A stretch of 51,728 bases of DNA, from NCBI GenBank assembly GCA_027622715.1, contig JAQBYN010000020.1:1-51728 (forward strand), in the 5' to 3' direction. Of the stretch, positions 18,115 to 26,487 are shown one piece after another. The notes beneath the pieces were generated by a model, which was not told where the DNA came from, made no database searches, and saw only the letters and a list, made by a program, of their open reading frames with translations. Position 1 is the first letter of the stretch. Each line of letters opens with the position of its first letter. The position numbers and the translations under genes were made by a program. This DNA is from Pseudomonadota bacterium (GTDB taxonomy: Bacteria > Pseudomonadota > Alphaproteobacteria > SHVP01).

Positions 18115-19461
18115 TTGTTCTCACCGGTCGTTCGTGTTGGGGTCGACATAATCAGACAGTTCTCTAATGCCGCCGTTGTTGGTTTTGCGTTCGCCTTGGC
18201 GACCGCGATGCCGGTTCACGCCGCGGGCTACAAGGTTGGTCAGGATAGCGTTTCCGGTGCGGGCGTTGCTCATGCCGGCGGCGCGGCCGCCGCAAACGAC
18301 GCGTCGACGGTGTTCGCCAATCCTGCCGGGATGACACATTTGGAGGGGCGGCAGCTTGTCCTAGGCGGGCACCTGTTGCGGCCCAGCGCCAAGTTCACCA
18401 ATGAAGGTTCGATCGACGCGGCCAACGCCGCCATCACTGGTGGCGAAGGGGGGCAAGGTGGTGTTGGGGCCTTCATTCCCAACCTCTATGGCGTCTGGAC
18501 CTTGCCGAATGAGCTGAAGTTCGGTCTTGGCATTAACGCACCCTACGGCCTCGCCGTTGACTGGGAAGAAGGCTGGGTCGGGCGATACAACGAACTTGGC
18601 GCGTCGGTGGCGACGGTTAACATCAACCCGGCCCTCGCCTACCGGGTCGGCAATCGCCTTAGTATCGGCGGCGGGCTTAACGCGATGTATAGCCGCGCCC
18701 GGCTGACCCAAGCGATCGATTTCGGTCGGGCCCTCGGTGGGACCGCACAGTCGCTTGACGGGAGCAGCGATTTTTCGGGCACAGATTGGGCGTTCGGCTT
18801 TAATCTTGGGGCGCTCGTCGCCGTCGATAGAAACACACGGGTTGGGGTTCAGTACCGATCAGGCATGGAATTCCATTACGACGGCGAGGTCGATTTTTCG
18901 GTTCCTGCGGGGGCCCGTACCGGCCTCAATAATGCAGGTCAGCCCAATGCCTTTACCGACGGCAATATGCGGGCCGATTTGCCGATACCGGACACCGCAT
19001 CGGTCAGCATCTTTCATGATGTCCCGAACTCCAAATGGGCCGTGATGGCCGACCTAACCTGGACGCGCTGGGAGGTCTTCGACCGTCTCGTTCTGACCCC
19101 GGAAGAGCCGACGACATCGACCGGTGTTATTGTGACCAATTGGGACAACAAGTTTCGCGGCGCCGCCGGCGCAACCTATCAATGGTCGCCGGACTTGGAA
19201 CTGCGCGGCGGGGTCGCGTTCGACGACAGCCCGATCAAGACCGTTTTCAGGGGAGCCGGTGTGCCGGACTCAGACCGAATTGTCCTCGCGATCGGTGGCG
19301 GCTAAGCGCTCCGCGATAATCTCGATATTGATTTTTCCTATCAGCACTTCTTTTTCAAAGAAGGCCGGATCATCAATCGCGTCGCAACCGCCTCCCGTCT
19401 CATCGGCACCTTCGACGTCAATGCGGATTGGTTTTCACTGAGCGCGACAGTCCGTTTCTAG
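18115..19461 (+). pseudogene. FadL/OmpP1-type outer-membrane porin interrupted by an in-frame stop
   Basis: TTG 18115 starts a signal peptide (AAVVGFAFALATAMPVHAAG), then the FadL family start: GAGVAHAGGAAAANDASTVFANPAGM, the hatch region, and a long beta-barrel. The frame hits TAA at 19303-19305 after VLAIGGG, giving 396 aa. The same frame resumes at once: ALRDNLDIDFSYQHFFF and on to SATVRF, stop TAG 19459-19461, adding 51 residues that are plainly the missing final strands with a C-terminal Phe as needed for BAM recognition. A Tyr codon (TAT/TAC) mutated to TAA explains it. Without its end the barrel should not assemble, so this is a pseudogene, a sequencing error, or a readthrough case. 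Role of the intact family: uptake of long-chain fatty acids or other hydrophobic compounds. Confidence 0.88.
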
Positions 19462-19464
19462 CGT

Positions 19465-22170
19465 CTACTTCGACTCCATAACCCATACGCCGTCCCAATC
19501 ATCAGGCGGCGGATTGGCACGATAATGGAGAACCCGGTCGCGATGCAGGACCGACGGTCGGTCTTGCGAGTTGATCGAAAGCACGGATTCAAACCCCGCA
19601 AGGGCCGTTTTCCAGTCCCGCTGCTTCACCGCTGCAAATGCTTCATTGTAGGCCGCCAAGGCCGCGTCCAAGCCAGGAAAACTCTCGTCTGTGTGGTGGC
19701 CCATCGCCTCGAAGATGGTCACCGGCTTGTTCTTTCCCTTGACCCGCATGAGGTCGATTTCACGCAGTAGATGATCTTGTTTGAGATCGGCTACCGTGAA
19801 TTCGGAGAGCAGGACGTGCGCACCGTAGTATTTTGTCGCGCCTTCGAGACGAGCCGCTAGGTTCACCGAATCGCCGATCACGGTGTACTCCATGCGACGG
19901 GTCGACCCGATATTGCCGACCACGACATCGCCGGTCGAAATGCCGATGCCAATATCCATCGGGTCGAGCCCACGACCGGCCCGGCGCGTGTTCAGGATAC
20001 GCAGCGCCGTGAACATGCCGTTGGCAGTGGCCACCGCGTTGTCGGCATCTTGTTCACCGTTAAAAGGCACGCCGTACAGCGCCATGATGGCGTCGCCAAT
20101 GAACTTATCCAGGACACCGGCGTTCTGGAAAATCACTTCCACCATCTCTTCGAAATACTCGTTCAGCATCGAAACCGTGTCGCGTGCCCCGAGTGTCTCG
20201 GACACCGTTGTGAATCCGCGAAGATCGGAGAAGAGAATACTGACGTGCTGATTTTGCCCGCCAAGTTGAGCACCGCCGCTGGACAACAACTCCTCGACGA
20301 CTTCGGCAGACATGTACCGCGACATCGTGGATCGCACACGTTTCTCGGAGGTGATGTCCTCGATCATCATCATCGAGCCGATCGTTTCTTCAGCAGAATC
20401 GACGAGAGGCATCACTGACATATTGACGGAGGCCGTTTGGCCATCCGGCAGCGCGAGCTCAGCGTCGACGTGCGAATCCGCTTGGCCGGTTTGTTCGACA
20501 CGGGCCAGACTTGCCATGACCCATTGGTTCTTATCTCCGAAAACGCTTTCAACTGATTTGCCGATGAATGCGTCGCGGTTTGCCTGCAGAATCGTCAGCG
20601 CCATCTCGTTTGCCACGAGTATCTTGTGATCTTCGTCAAAGGTGAGCACGCCATTGCTGGTGCTCTTGAGGATCGAGTCGTTGTAGTTCTTTTCGTTGAG
20701 GACATCCTCAAACAGCCGCGCGTTCTCGAGTGCCACGGCGATCTGAGCAGTGAATGCAGCAAGGCGCTGTTCGTCGCGGGCGCGGAACTGGTCGCCGCGT
20801 TTGTTCAGGACCTGGGTGACGCCCAGTTTTTCGCCAGCCTTGTTAGTGATGGGCATACACAAAATGCTGCGGGTCTTGAACCCAGTCTGTTGGTCGGTCT
20901 GCTTATTGAAGCGCGGATCGGCATAGGGGTCGGTGATATTCTCGGTCAAACCACTGGTAAAGACCGCACCGGCAATCCCTTGGTCGGCTGGCAACCGAAT
21001 CTCGCGCGTCTCCAGGCCCTCGGCTACTCGCGACCACAACTCGCCGTTTCGACTATCAAAGAGCAATAAAGAGGATCGCTCGGCATCCAACAATTCTGTT
21101 GTGGCGCCGATGATTCGCGCCAGAAGACGATCTAGATCGAGCTCGCCCGCCAAATCGTGCGATAGCTCCAAAATCTGCACTTCTTCGCGCAAGCTCTCAG
21201 TCATCAAGTTGAAGCCGCGATACAGCTCGGCGTATTCGTCGGTTCCGGCGATCTTCAATCGGTTGTCTAACTCGCCATTCTCGACCTGCTTCATCGCACC
21301 TATCAGGCGGGCCGCGGAGCGCGAGACATCCGATGCGGTAAGGATCGACATCGCTAGCGCACCGGCCATACAGACCAATACAACGCTCGAGACCCAAAGC
21401 AGCAAGGGGCTCATTTGAGACAACGAGATCTCGTATCCCAGGTCGCTAAACAGCAGATCGACCTTGGGGATGATCGACGCCGCGAAGAACAAGAGCGGCA
21501 ATGCGGCGACGAAGATGGAGAGGTAGAGGAGCTTGTTGCGCAGGTTGATCGAGATAAGTTCGCGTCGATGAACGGCTTCAACTCGGTCGCAGTAATCCCA
21601 AAGACGTTCAACGACCGGCGTAATCGCGCGCGCGATGACGAAGAACTCGATGATAGCGTGCGTCGGTGACGCAAAAAACAGAATGGTCGCGCCAAACGCG
21701 GCGAGCTGCCAATTTGCGTAGCCGGCATCCACGAAAATGTTGCCGAACCACAATGCGAGGACCACCAGCGCCGACGCCGCCGGCCCATGGATGAAGGTCA
21801 CACGCACAAAAGACAGGAAGGGCAGGTTCAGCGCGCGTACCAGTGCGCGCGAGGCCGACCAGTTATCGGGCGATTGCCCGCTGTCGAGAATCTTCAGGGT
21901 CTCACCAAGAGGCCGGTAGTGACGTCGAATGACATAGACATCAAGCAGCAGGTAGACCGGGACGACCCAAAGCACGGACAGGAGCAGATAGATCCACTGC
22001 GACAGGGTGAATTCCAGACCCACCAGCGCGAGGAAGAGCGTGATCACCACTGCCCCGCCTGATCCCGCGAGGTAGAAACCGATCAGGTGAATCAGCAGGC
22101 GCCGCGCAGAAATCGGCCGGGTACGGGGTTCTCGCTCAACGGTCGTGTCCTGATTCGGAAGCGCAACCAA
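19465..22170 (-). CDS. Membrane adenylate cyclase: 6 TM - HAMP - GAF - PAS - class III cyclase
   Basis: 901 aa. Six hydrophobic spans (about 30-50, 57-79, 122-146, 156-182, 214-234, 255-277), HAMP (about 278-331), GAF (about 345-485), PAS (about 495-605), cyclase domain (about 640-825) and a TPR-like tail. Metal-binding Asp649 (FSDLRGFT) and Asp693 (KFIGDAIMALYG) are present, as are adenine-selecting Lys689 and Asp767 (VIGDSVN), and the transition-state Asn and Arg774, so it should make cAMP. The GAF domain carries NK-x4-F-x3-DE (456-467), the NKFDE signature of cyclic-nucleotide-binding GAFs, suggesting feedback by cAMP or cGMP. The stop lies 3 bp from the convergent FadL gene. Confidence 0.93.
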   Translation of the reverse strand: MVALPNQDTTVEREPRTRPISARRLLIHLIGFYLAGSGGAVVITLFLALVGLEFTLSQWIYLLLSVLWVVPVYLLLDVYVIRRHYRPLGETLKILDSGQSPDNWSASRALVRALNLPFLSFVRVTFIHGPAASALVVLALWFGNIFVDAGYANWQLAAFGATILFFASPTHAIIEFFVIARAITPVVERLWDYCDRVEAVHRRELISINLRNKLLYLSIFVAALPLLFFAASIIPKVDLLFSDLGYEISLSQMSPLLLWVSSVVLVCMAGALAMSILTASDVSRSAARLIGAMKQVENGELDNRLKIAGTDEYAELYRGFNLMTESLREEVQILELSHDLAGELDLDRLLARIIGATTELLDAERSSLLLFDSRNGELWSRVAEGLETREIRLPADQGIAGAVFTSGLTENITDPYADPRFNKQTDQQTGFKTRSILCMPITNKAGEKLGVTQVLNKRGDQFRARDEQRLAAFTAQIAVALENARLFEDVLNEKNYNDSILKSTSNGVLTFDEDHKILVANEMALTILQANRDAFIGKSVESVFGDKNQWVMASLARVEQTGQADSHVDAELALPDGQTASVNMSVMPLVDSAEETIGSMMMIEDITSEKRVRSTMSRYMSAEVVEELLSSGGAQLGGQNQHVSILFSDLRGFTTVSETLGARDTVSMLNEYFEEMVEVIFQNAGVLDKFIGDAIMALYGVPFNGEQDADNAVATANGMFTALRILNTRRAGRGLDPMDIGIGISTGDVVVGNIGSTRRMEYTVIGDSVNLAARLEGATKYYGAHVLLSEFTVADLKQDHLLREIDLMRVKGKNKPVTIFEAMGHHTDESFPGLDAALAAYNEAFAAVKQRDWKTALAGFESVLSINSQDRPSVLHRDRVLHYRANPPPDDWDGVWVMESK

Positions 22171-22480
22171 TGCTTGGATTCCTTAACGCCCTTGCAGGCC
22201 GAGTAGCGACTCGTGACGCGAATTATAATCTAACGCTCGAACGGCGGTGTATCTATGCCACGCTCCGCGATTTCGGACCGAAATCAACCGATTTCGTTGA
22301 GGTCCAGTCTGTTCTTGCGCTGTTCAAGGAGAGTCGTCCCTGGGCGCTCAGGCTCCCACGGGAGAGGCGCATAGCCGGCGCAGAAACCGACCTCAATCGC
22401 AGAACTCTTGTGCCAAAACTGGCGACTCCGGAATCAGTGCCCGGCTATCGACGGCTGCAAATCCAAACCGTCCCCGCGCT
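22171..22480 (+). other. Non-coding stretch upstream of the cyclase
   Basis: No convincing gene. A forward frame stays open to 22493 but its translation has no domain character and starts exactly opposite the cyclase start codon. The only structure I see is the alternating palindrome at 22269-22300. The forward frame that encodes the hydrolase relic further right has no hydrolase-like sequence here, so the rest of that gene has been deleted. Confidence 0.5.
22269..22300. promoter_or_regulatory. Alternating palindrome, three GATTTCG half-sites, upstream of the cyclase
   Basis: GATTTCGG (22269-22276), its inverse CCGAAATC (22278-22285) and GATTTCG (22290-22296) lie in tandem about 100 bp ahead of the cyclase start. 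Halves 1-2 form a near-perfect palindrome with a single central base; halves 2-3 form a 7-bp stem with a 4-nt loop; TCAAC/GTTGA (22284-22288 and 22296-22300) adds another inverted pair. This could be an operator for a dimeric regulator or alternative RNA hairpins. The sequence is seen; the role is inferred. Confidence 0.45.
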
Positions 22481-22645
22481 ACAGACTGCCTAAGAGCCGT
22501 GGGCCCACCTGTCGCCTTCCATGAATTTCCCGGAATGATCCACATTACCGGCATGGCAGCAGCCATCGACGATGCGGCACCCGCTATCGCCTTGATTTCT
22601 GAGGCATTGAGCCGATCGTTTCGGGTCGGACCGGTGATTGCTTGA
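22481..22645 (+). pseudogene. 3' relic of an alpha/beta-hydrolase-3 (HSL-type esterase) gene
   Basis: One forward frame reads LRAVGPPVAFHEFPGMIH (about 22490-22543), continues with an Ala/Ile-rich helix (AIDDAAPAIALISEALS) and stops with TGA at 22643-22645. This matches the C-terminal end of hormone-sensitive-lipase-type alpha/beta hydrolases, where LRAAGVPVxxHxFPGMIHGF carries the catalytic His and a final amphipathic helix follows. The catalytic Ser, the HGGG motif and everything else upstream are missing, so it is a decayed fragment. Its stop codon overlaps the -35 of the rpmG promoter. Confidence 0.55.
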
Positions 22646-22669
22646 CACCAGCCGAGGACTGGCTATCGT
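22642..22669 (+). promoter_or_regulatory. Promoter of rpmG
   Basis: Consensus -35 TTGACA (22642-22647), 16-bp spacer, and -10 TATCGT (22664-22669), 42 bp before the L33 start codon. The -35 overlaps the stop codon of the hydrolase relic. Confidence 0.55.
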
Positions 22670-22711
22670 CCGGGCCGAATAGCACCCCGGGCGGGCGCAA
22701 CGGAGAACAAA

Positions 22712-22879
22712 ATGGCCAAACCAGCCGTCGTCAAGATCAAGATGCTGAGTACCGCGGACACCGGATTCTACTATGTGACCAAGAAAAACCCGCGCAACCA
22801 GACCGAAAAGATGGTCATGAAAAAGTATGACCCGGTCGTGCGCAAACACGTCGAATTCAAAGAAGCCCGCATCAAATAG
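22712..22879 (+). CDS. rpmG: 50S ribosomal protein L33
   Basis: 55 aa: [20 protein letters not shown], then [19 protein letters not shown] and the ending EFKEARIK. This is the standard L33 sequence, in the zinc-independent form without CxxC pairs as usual in Alphaproteobacteria. GGAGAA lies 5 bp upstream of the ATG. L33 sits near the E site of the large subunit. It has its own promoter and is followed by an intrinsic terminator, so it is a single-gene transcript. Confidence 0.97.
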   Translation: MAKPAVVKIKMLSTADTGFYYVTKKNPRNQTEKMVMKKYDPVVRKHVEFKEARIK

Positions 22880-22900
22880 CGCCGCTCAACGGCGGGGACC

Positions 22901-22924
22901 AGGCCGCCTTATGGCGGCCTTTTT
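22901..22924. terminator. Intrinsic terminator after rpmG
   Basis: AGGCCGCC (22901-22908), loop TTAT, GGCGGCCT (22913-22920), followed by TTTTATTT. It lies between rpmG and the convergent receiver gene, whose stop codon is in the T-run. The forward T-tract is clear; service in the minus direction is less certain. Confidence 0.9.
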
Positions 22925-23303
22925 ATTTCGCGCCGGCGTCGAGAACCGCTTGGATCAATGCGGCAATATCCGCCGCGGCGAACGGCTTTTCCAGCATGGC
23001 CACAACCCCGGCCCGATCAAGATCTGCCAGCACTTCAGGGTCGTCGAGCGCTGTCATCGCAATGATCGGGATGCCGACCGTCAGAGGTTCAGCAGCCAGT
23101 TCGGATATTAGGTCCAATCCAGATTCGGTGCCGAGGTGCAAATCCACAAGCATAGCGGCGGGCGCGTTCGCCGCGGCGAGCGCCACCGCCCGTTCTACCC
23201 CGCTGGCTATCTCCACCCGGTGCCCAAGCGACGCCACGACATCTGCGACTAGTTGCGCCGTCATCGCGTCGTCTTCCACGACAATGATTGTTTTCCCACT
23301 CAC
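22923..23303 (-). CDS. Stand-alone CheY-like response regulator receiver
   Basis: 126 aa from GTG 23303 (VSGKTIIVVEDDAMTAQLV), a single receiver domain with no output domain. Acidic pocket EDD at the start, phosphoacceptor Asp in MLVDLHLG, Thr in IIAMTALDD and Lys in MLEKPF are all present, so it should be phosphorylated. Another in-frame GTG at 23342 would add 13 residues; TATACT (minus strand, about 23309-23314) just before the preferred start looks like a -10, which would leave almost no leader. It probably relays signals by protein contact, as DivK/CheY-type proteins do; no kinase lies nearby. Divergent from the HAD gene, with starts about 40 bp apart. Confidence 0.9.
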   Translation of the reverse strand: MSGKTIIVVEDDAMTAQLVADVVASLGHRVEIASGVERAVALAAANAPAAMLVDLHLGTESGLDLISELAAEPLTVGIPIIAMTALDDPEVLADLDRAGVVAMLEKPFAAADIAALIQAVLDAGAK

Positions 23304-23344
23304 GAAGGAAAGTATAGTGCGCGCTATGCTGCGCGTATCCACCG

Positions 23345-24016
23345 ATGGCTGATCTCCTCGCGCAAGAGGTCGCCGTGCAATTCGAAGCGATTGCCCTCGA
23401 CCGGTCCCGACCGCTGATAATCACGGACGCGGACGAAGTTCTGGTCCGTTTCGGCGCGGGGATGGAAGTTTTCCTGGCAGCCCAGGGGCTCTACTACGAT
23501 TGGAGTGCTTTCCACTTCGAGGGCACAATCAGGCGTTCGACGGATGGACAGGCTATCCCGAACCATGCCGTCGCCGAGATCCGCGAGCGGTTTCTCGACG
23601 AGTGCATACAGGACCTTCCGGTTGTGGCGGGCGCCGGCGACGCGCTGCAACGGCTTTCGCTACACACCCAGATCGTCATCCTGACCAACATCCCTCATAG
23701 CGCCCGAGATGCCCGGCGCGTCGGCCTCAGCCGCCACGGTATCGACTATCCCATCGTGACAAATGTCGGCGGCAAGGGCCACGCCGTACGCGATCTCGCG
23801 CGCCGGGTCGATGCCCCTGCGATCTTTGTCGACGATCTGCCGGAACATCATGAGTCTGTCGCGCTCCACGCCGCGGACGTTCACAGAATTCATTTCATCG
23901 ACGACCCCCGCCTAGAGAAGCTCGTTGGGCCTGCCCATCACAGTCATTTCCAGACCGAGACGTGGGTGGAAGTTGAACGTGTCATCCATTCAATTCTAGA
24001 CATCCGGGCCACCTAG
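23345..24016 (+). CDS. HAD-superfamily hydrolase-like protein
   Basis: 223 aa. HAD motifs in order: DxD in LIITDADEVLVRFG (about 24-37), Thr of motif II in VILTNIPH (about 110-117), Lys of motif III in NVGGKGHAVRDLA (about 139-151), and the acidic motif IV in AIFVDDLPEHH (about 159-169). All catalytic positions are there, so a magnesium-dependent phosphatase is likely. The cap between motifs I and II (FLAAQGLYYDWSAFHFEG) is helical, as in subclass I. The substrate is not predictable. First gene of a plus-strand set with the flavoprotein and ROK kinase. Confidence 0.8.
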   Translation: MADLLAQEVAVQFEAIALDRSRPLIITDADEVLVRFGAGMEVFLAAQGLYYDWSAFHFEGTIRRSTDGQAIPNHAVAEIRERFLDECIQDLPVVAGAGDALQRLSLHTQIVILTNIPHSARDARRVGLSRHGIDYPIVTNVGGKGHAVRDLARRVDAPAIFVDDLPEHHESVALHAADVHRIHFIDDPRLEKLVGPAHHSHFQTETWVEVERVIHSILDIRAT

Positions 24017-24071
24017 CCGCTGGACTCCCGGGTGGCTTGCCGTCAATTTGGCGCAAACGCGGGAGGGAGAA

Positions 24072-25550
24072 TTGGCGCAACATTACGACGTGATCGTTGT
24101 TGGCGCGGGGACGGCGGGCATTCCTGCGGCCGGCTTCGCAGCGAGCCGGGGCGCGCGTGTGCTCTTGCTTGATGCCGCCGACCGCATTGGCGGCACGTTG
24201 TTTCTATCGGGCGGCAACATGAGCGCCGGCGGCACCCGCGTACAGACGGCCAAAGGCATCAAAGATTCGCCCGACCGACACTACGACGACATCATGCGGA
24301 TCAGCCGCGGCAGCGCCGACCCGACGATGGTGCGCCTTGCCGTCGACCATGCGCCCGACACCATCCATTGGCTTCTGGATATCGGCTTCGAAATGCTGCC
24401 GGAGATGCCGGTCATCAACCATGGACACGAAGCCTATTCCATCGCGCGGACCTATTGGGGGCCGAAACTTGGCCTGTCGGTCCTCGAGTCAATCGAGCCG
24501 TGGTTGCAAGGGTTCATCGACAGCGGCCAGGTAACGCTACAGCTCAACACGAAGCTTGCCGGACTGCGCCAGGACACCGACCGAAATATTGTCGGCGCGG
24601 TCATCAAGGGACCAGATAGCGTCCACCGCGTGGTGAGTGCCGACAACTATGTTCTGACGACCGGCGGCTATACGGCAAACCGTGCGTTATTTCCGATGTT
24701 GAATGGCGGCCATCCGCTATACGCGCTCGGCAGCGAAGACAGCATGGGAGACGGCGTTCTGATCGCCACCGGCGCGGGCGGCTATGTGCGCGGCGGCGAA
24801 ATGATAATGCCGACGTTTGGTGGTGTGGAAGACCCTCTAAGGCCGGGCTTTTACAACGGTGGCCTGTGCAATCTCACGCCGCAATACCGGCAACCTTGGG
24901 AAATCTACGTCAACCGAGAGGGCGAGCGGTTCGTCTGCGAAGATACCGATTCGGTAGACGCCCGCGAGCGCGCGTTGCTGGCGCAGACCGATCTACGATT
25001 CTGGGTGGTCTTCGATGCGGCGATCAAGGAACAATCGCCCAGTATTATCGCGGATTGGCCCGGCAATCCTTATCGGGGTGGGGCGCCGCCGACCAGTGGG
25101 ACGATCTACGACACCGCGTTCGACGGCCACCCCGATTTTTTTAGGGCTGACTCGATTGCGACCCTGGCGGCGCAATCCGGTATCGATGCCGTCGCCCTCG
25201 AGCGAACGGTTGCGGCGTTCAACGACGGTGTGAGGGGCGGCGCCGATCCCCTAGGCCGCAAGCATCATCCGCTGGCAATCCAAGAACCGCCGTTCTACGC
25301 AATTCGCAATCATGGGACCGCGGTCAAGAGCTATGCCGGAATCGCCGTTGACGATCAATTGCGCGTCCTCGACCGCAACGACATGCCGATCGGCAATTTA
25401 TTTGCCGCCGGCGAATTGATTGGCGGCGGCGTCCTGACCGGCAATTCGTTTTGCGGCGGCATGAGCGTCACCCCTGCGCTGACCTTTGGCCGCCTATTGG
25501 GCGAAAGCCTATTGCAGTGGCGCCGCAACGAGGCCGCTGCGGCGGAGTAG
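24072..25550 (+). CDS. FAD-dependent dehydrogenase/reductase, fumarate-reductase/KSTD-like (FAD_binding_2)
   Basis: 492 aa from TTG 24072, chosen because GGGAGGGAGAA precedes it directly; another TTG at 24048 would add 8 residues. N-terminal dinucleotide fold YDVIVVGAGTAGIPAAGFAA with acidic LLLDA, GGTLFLSGGNMSAGGT (typical of this branch), NYVLTTGGYTANRALF, and the C-terminal FAD segment PIGNLFAAGELIGGG...NSFCGGMSVTPALTFGR. The family includes flavocytochrome c fumarate reductases, 3-ketosteroid dehydrogenases and tricarballylate dehydrogenases; the active-site cap is not distinctive enough to choose. No signal peptide, so cytosolic. It ends 4 bp before the ROK kinase. Confidence 0.85.
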   Translation: MAQHYDVIVVGAGTAGIPAAGFAASRGARVLLLDAADRIGGTLFLSGGNMSAGGTRVQTAKGIKDSPDRHYDDIMRISRGSADPTMVRLAVDHAPDTIHWLLDIGFEMLPEMPVINHGHEAYSIARTYWGPKLGLSVLESIEPWLQGFIDSGQVTLQLNTKLAGLRQDTDRNIVGAVIKGPDSVHRVVSADNYVLTTGGYTANRALFPMLNGGHPLYALGSEDSMGDGVLIATGAGGYVRGGEMIMPTFGGVEDPLRPGFYNGGLCNLTPQYRQPWEIYVNREGERFVCEDTDSVDARERALLAQTDLRFWVVFDAAIKEQSPSIIADWPGNPYRGGAPPTSGTIYDTAFDGHPDFFRADSIATLAAQSGIDAVALERTVAAFNDGVRGGADPLGRKHHPLAIQEPPFYAIRNHGTAVKSYAGIAVDDQLRVLDRNDMPIGNLFAAGELIGGGVLTGNSFCGGMSVTPALTFGRLLGESLLQWRRNEAAAAE

Positions 25551-25554
25551 TCTT

Positions 25555-26487
25555 GTGCCAACGGATCGACGATGCCGGATCGGAATCGACCTTGGTGGGA
25601 CAAAGATCGAAGGCGTAGCCTTAGACCCCAGCGGCCTTGAGGCCACCCGCCTCCGCGTTCCCGCGCCGCGTGACGATTATCACGCGACAATTTCGACGAT
25701 CGCCAATCTCGTCCAGCGGCTGTCCGACGCGGCGCCGTGTGTGGATCCTGTCGGCATCGGTATTCCCGGCGCCATTTCGCCCGTAACCGGACTGGTCAAG
25801 AACGCCAACTCGACGTGGCTGATCGGTCATGCGCTTGACCGTGACCTCGAGTTGGCACTCGGTCGGCCGGTCCGACTTGCCAATGACGCCAATTGTTTCG
25901 CGTTGTCGGAATCGATCGATGGCGCCGCCGCCGGGATTGACTGCGTATTTGGCGTCATATTGGGTACCGGCGTGGGGAGCGGAATCGTCGTTGACGGCCG
26001 CGTTATGAACGGCCGCAACGCAATTGCCGGGGAATGGGGCCATGGCCCCCTCCCTTGGCCTACCGAGGACGAAATGCCGGGCACCGTGTGCTACTGCGGA
26101 AAACGCGGCTGTGTCGAAACCTTTCTCTCCGGCCCGGGACTGGCAGCACACCACCACGCGGCAACGCAAATCGTTCTGGACGCAGAGGGTATCGTCGCTG
26201 GCGCGGAACAAGGCGAAGCGTCCTGCGTGCGCTCGCTGGACCGTTACACCGAGCAACTGGCCAAGGCACTGGCCAATGTCGTCAACGTCCTTGATCCCGA
26301 TGTCATCGTGCTAGGTGGTGGTCTGTCGAATATCGAAACGCTATACCGAGACGTGCCGACGCGCTGGGAACGCTATGTCTTTTCCGACGAGATTTCGACG
26401 CCCCTGGTCAAGGCGCGGCACGGTGATTCGAGCGGCGTGCGCGGCGCCGCGCGCCTATGGCCGTTAGCGGTCGCAGCTGCCCGGTAG
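25555..26487 (+). CDS. ROK-family sugar kinase (fructokinase/NagK-like)
   Basis: 310 aa from GTG 25555, with GGAG 7 bp upstream (inside the end of the flavoprotein gene). ATP-binding start RIGIDLGGTKIEGVALD, GIGIPGAISPVTGLVKNANSTWL, LANDANCFALSE (catalytic Asp), GVILGTGVGSGIVVDGR, GEWGHGPLPWP and the zinc site CYCGKRGCVETFLSGPGL define a ROK kinase, closest in motif style to Mak/NagK. Phosphorylates a hexose such as fructose, glucose or GlcNAc at C6; the exact sugar is open. The downstream HAD-independent order phosphatase-oxidoreductase-kinase suggests one sugar or carboxylate pathway. Its 3' end overlaps the convergent eipB by 24 bp. Confidence 0.9.
   Translation: MPTDRRCRIGIDLGGTKIEGVALDPSGLEATRLRVPAPRDDYHATISTIANLVQRLSDAAPCVDPVGIGIPGAISPVTGLVKNANSTWLIGHALDRDLELALGRPVRLANDANCFALSESIDGAAAGIDCVFGVILGTGVGSGIVVDGRVMNGRNAIAGEWGHGPLPWPTEDEMPGTVCYCGKRGCVETFLSGPGLAAHHHAATQIVLDAEGIVAGAEQGEASCVRSLDRYTEQLAKALANVVNVLDPDVIVLGGGLSNIETLYRDVPTRWERYVFSDEISTPLVKARHGDSSGVRGAARLWPLAVAAAR

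Noticed and set aside
22170-22493. Plus-strand open frame divergent from the cyclase
   Set aside because: No domain character, starts opposite the cyclase start codon, and contains the palindromic element.
22300-22500. Possible small RNA (6S/4.5S-like) before rpmG
   Set aside because: No match to the conserved SRP RNA loop or a 6S-type bulged hairpin that I could find by eye.
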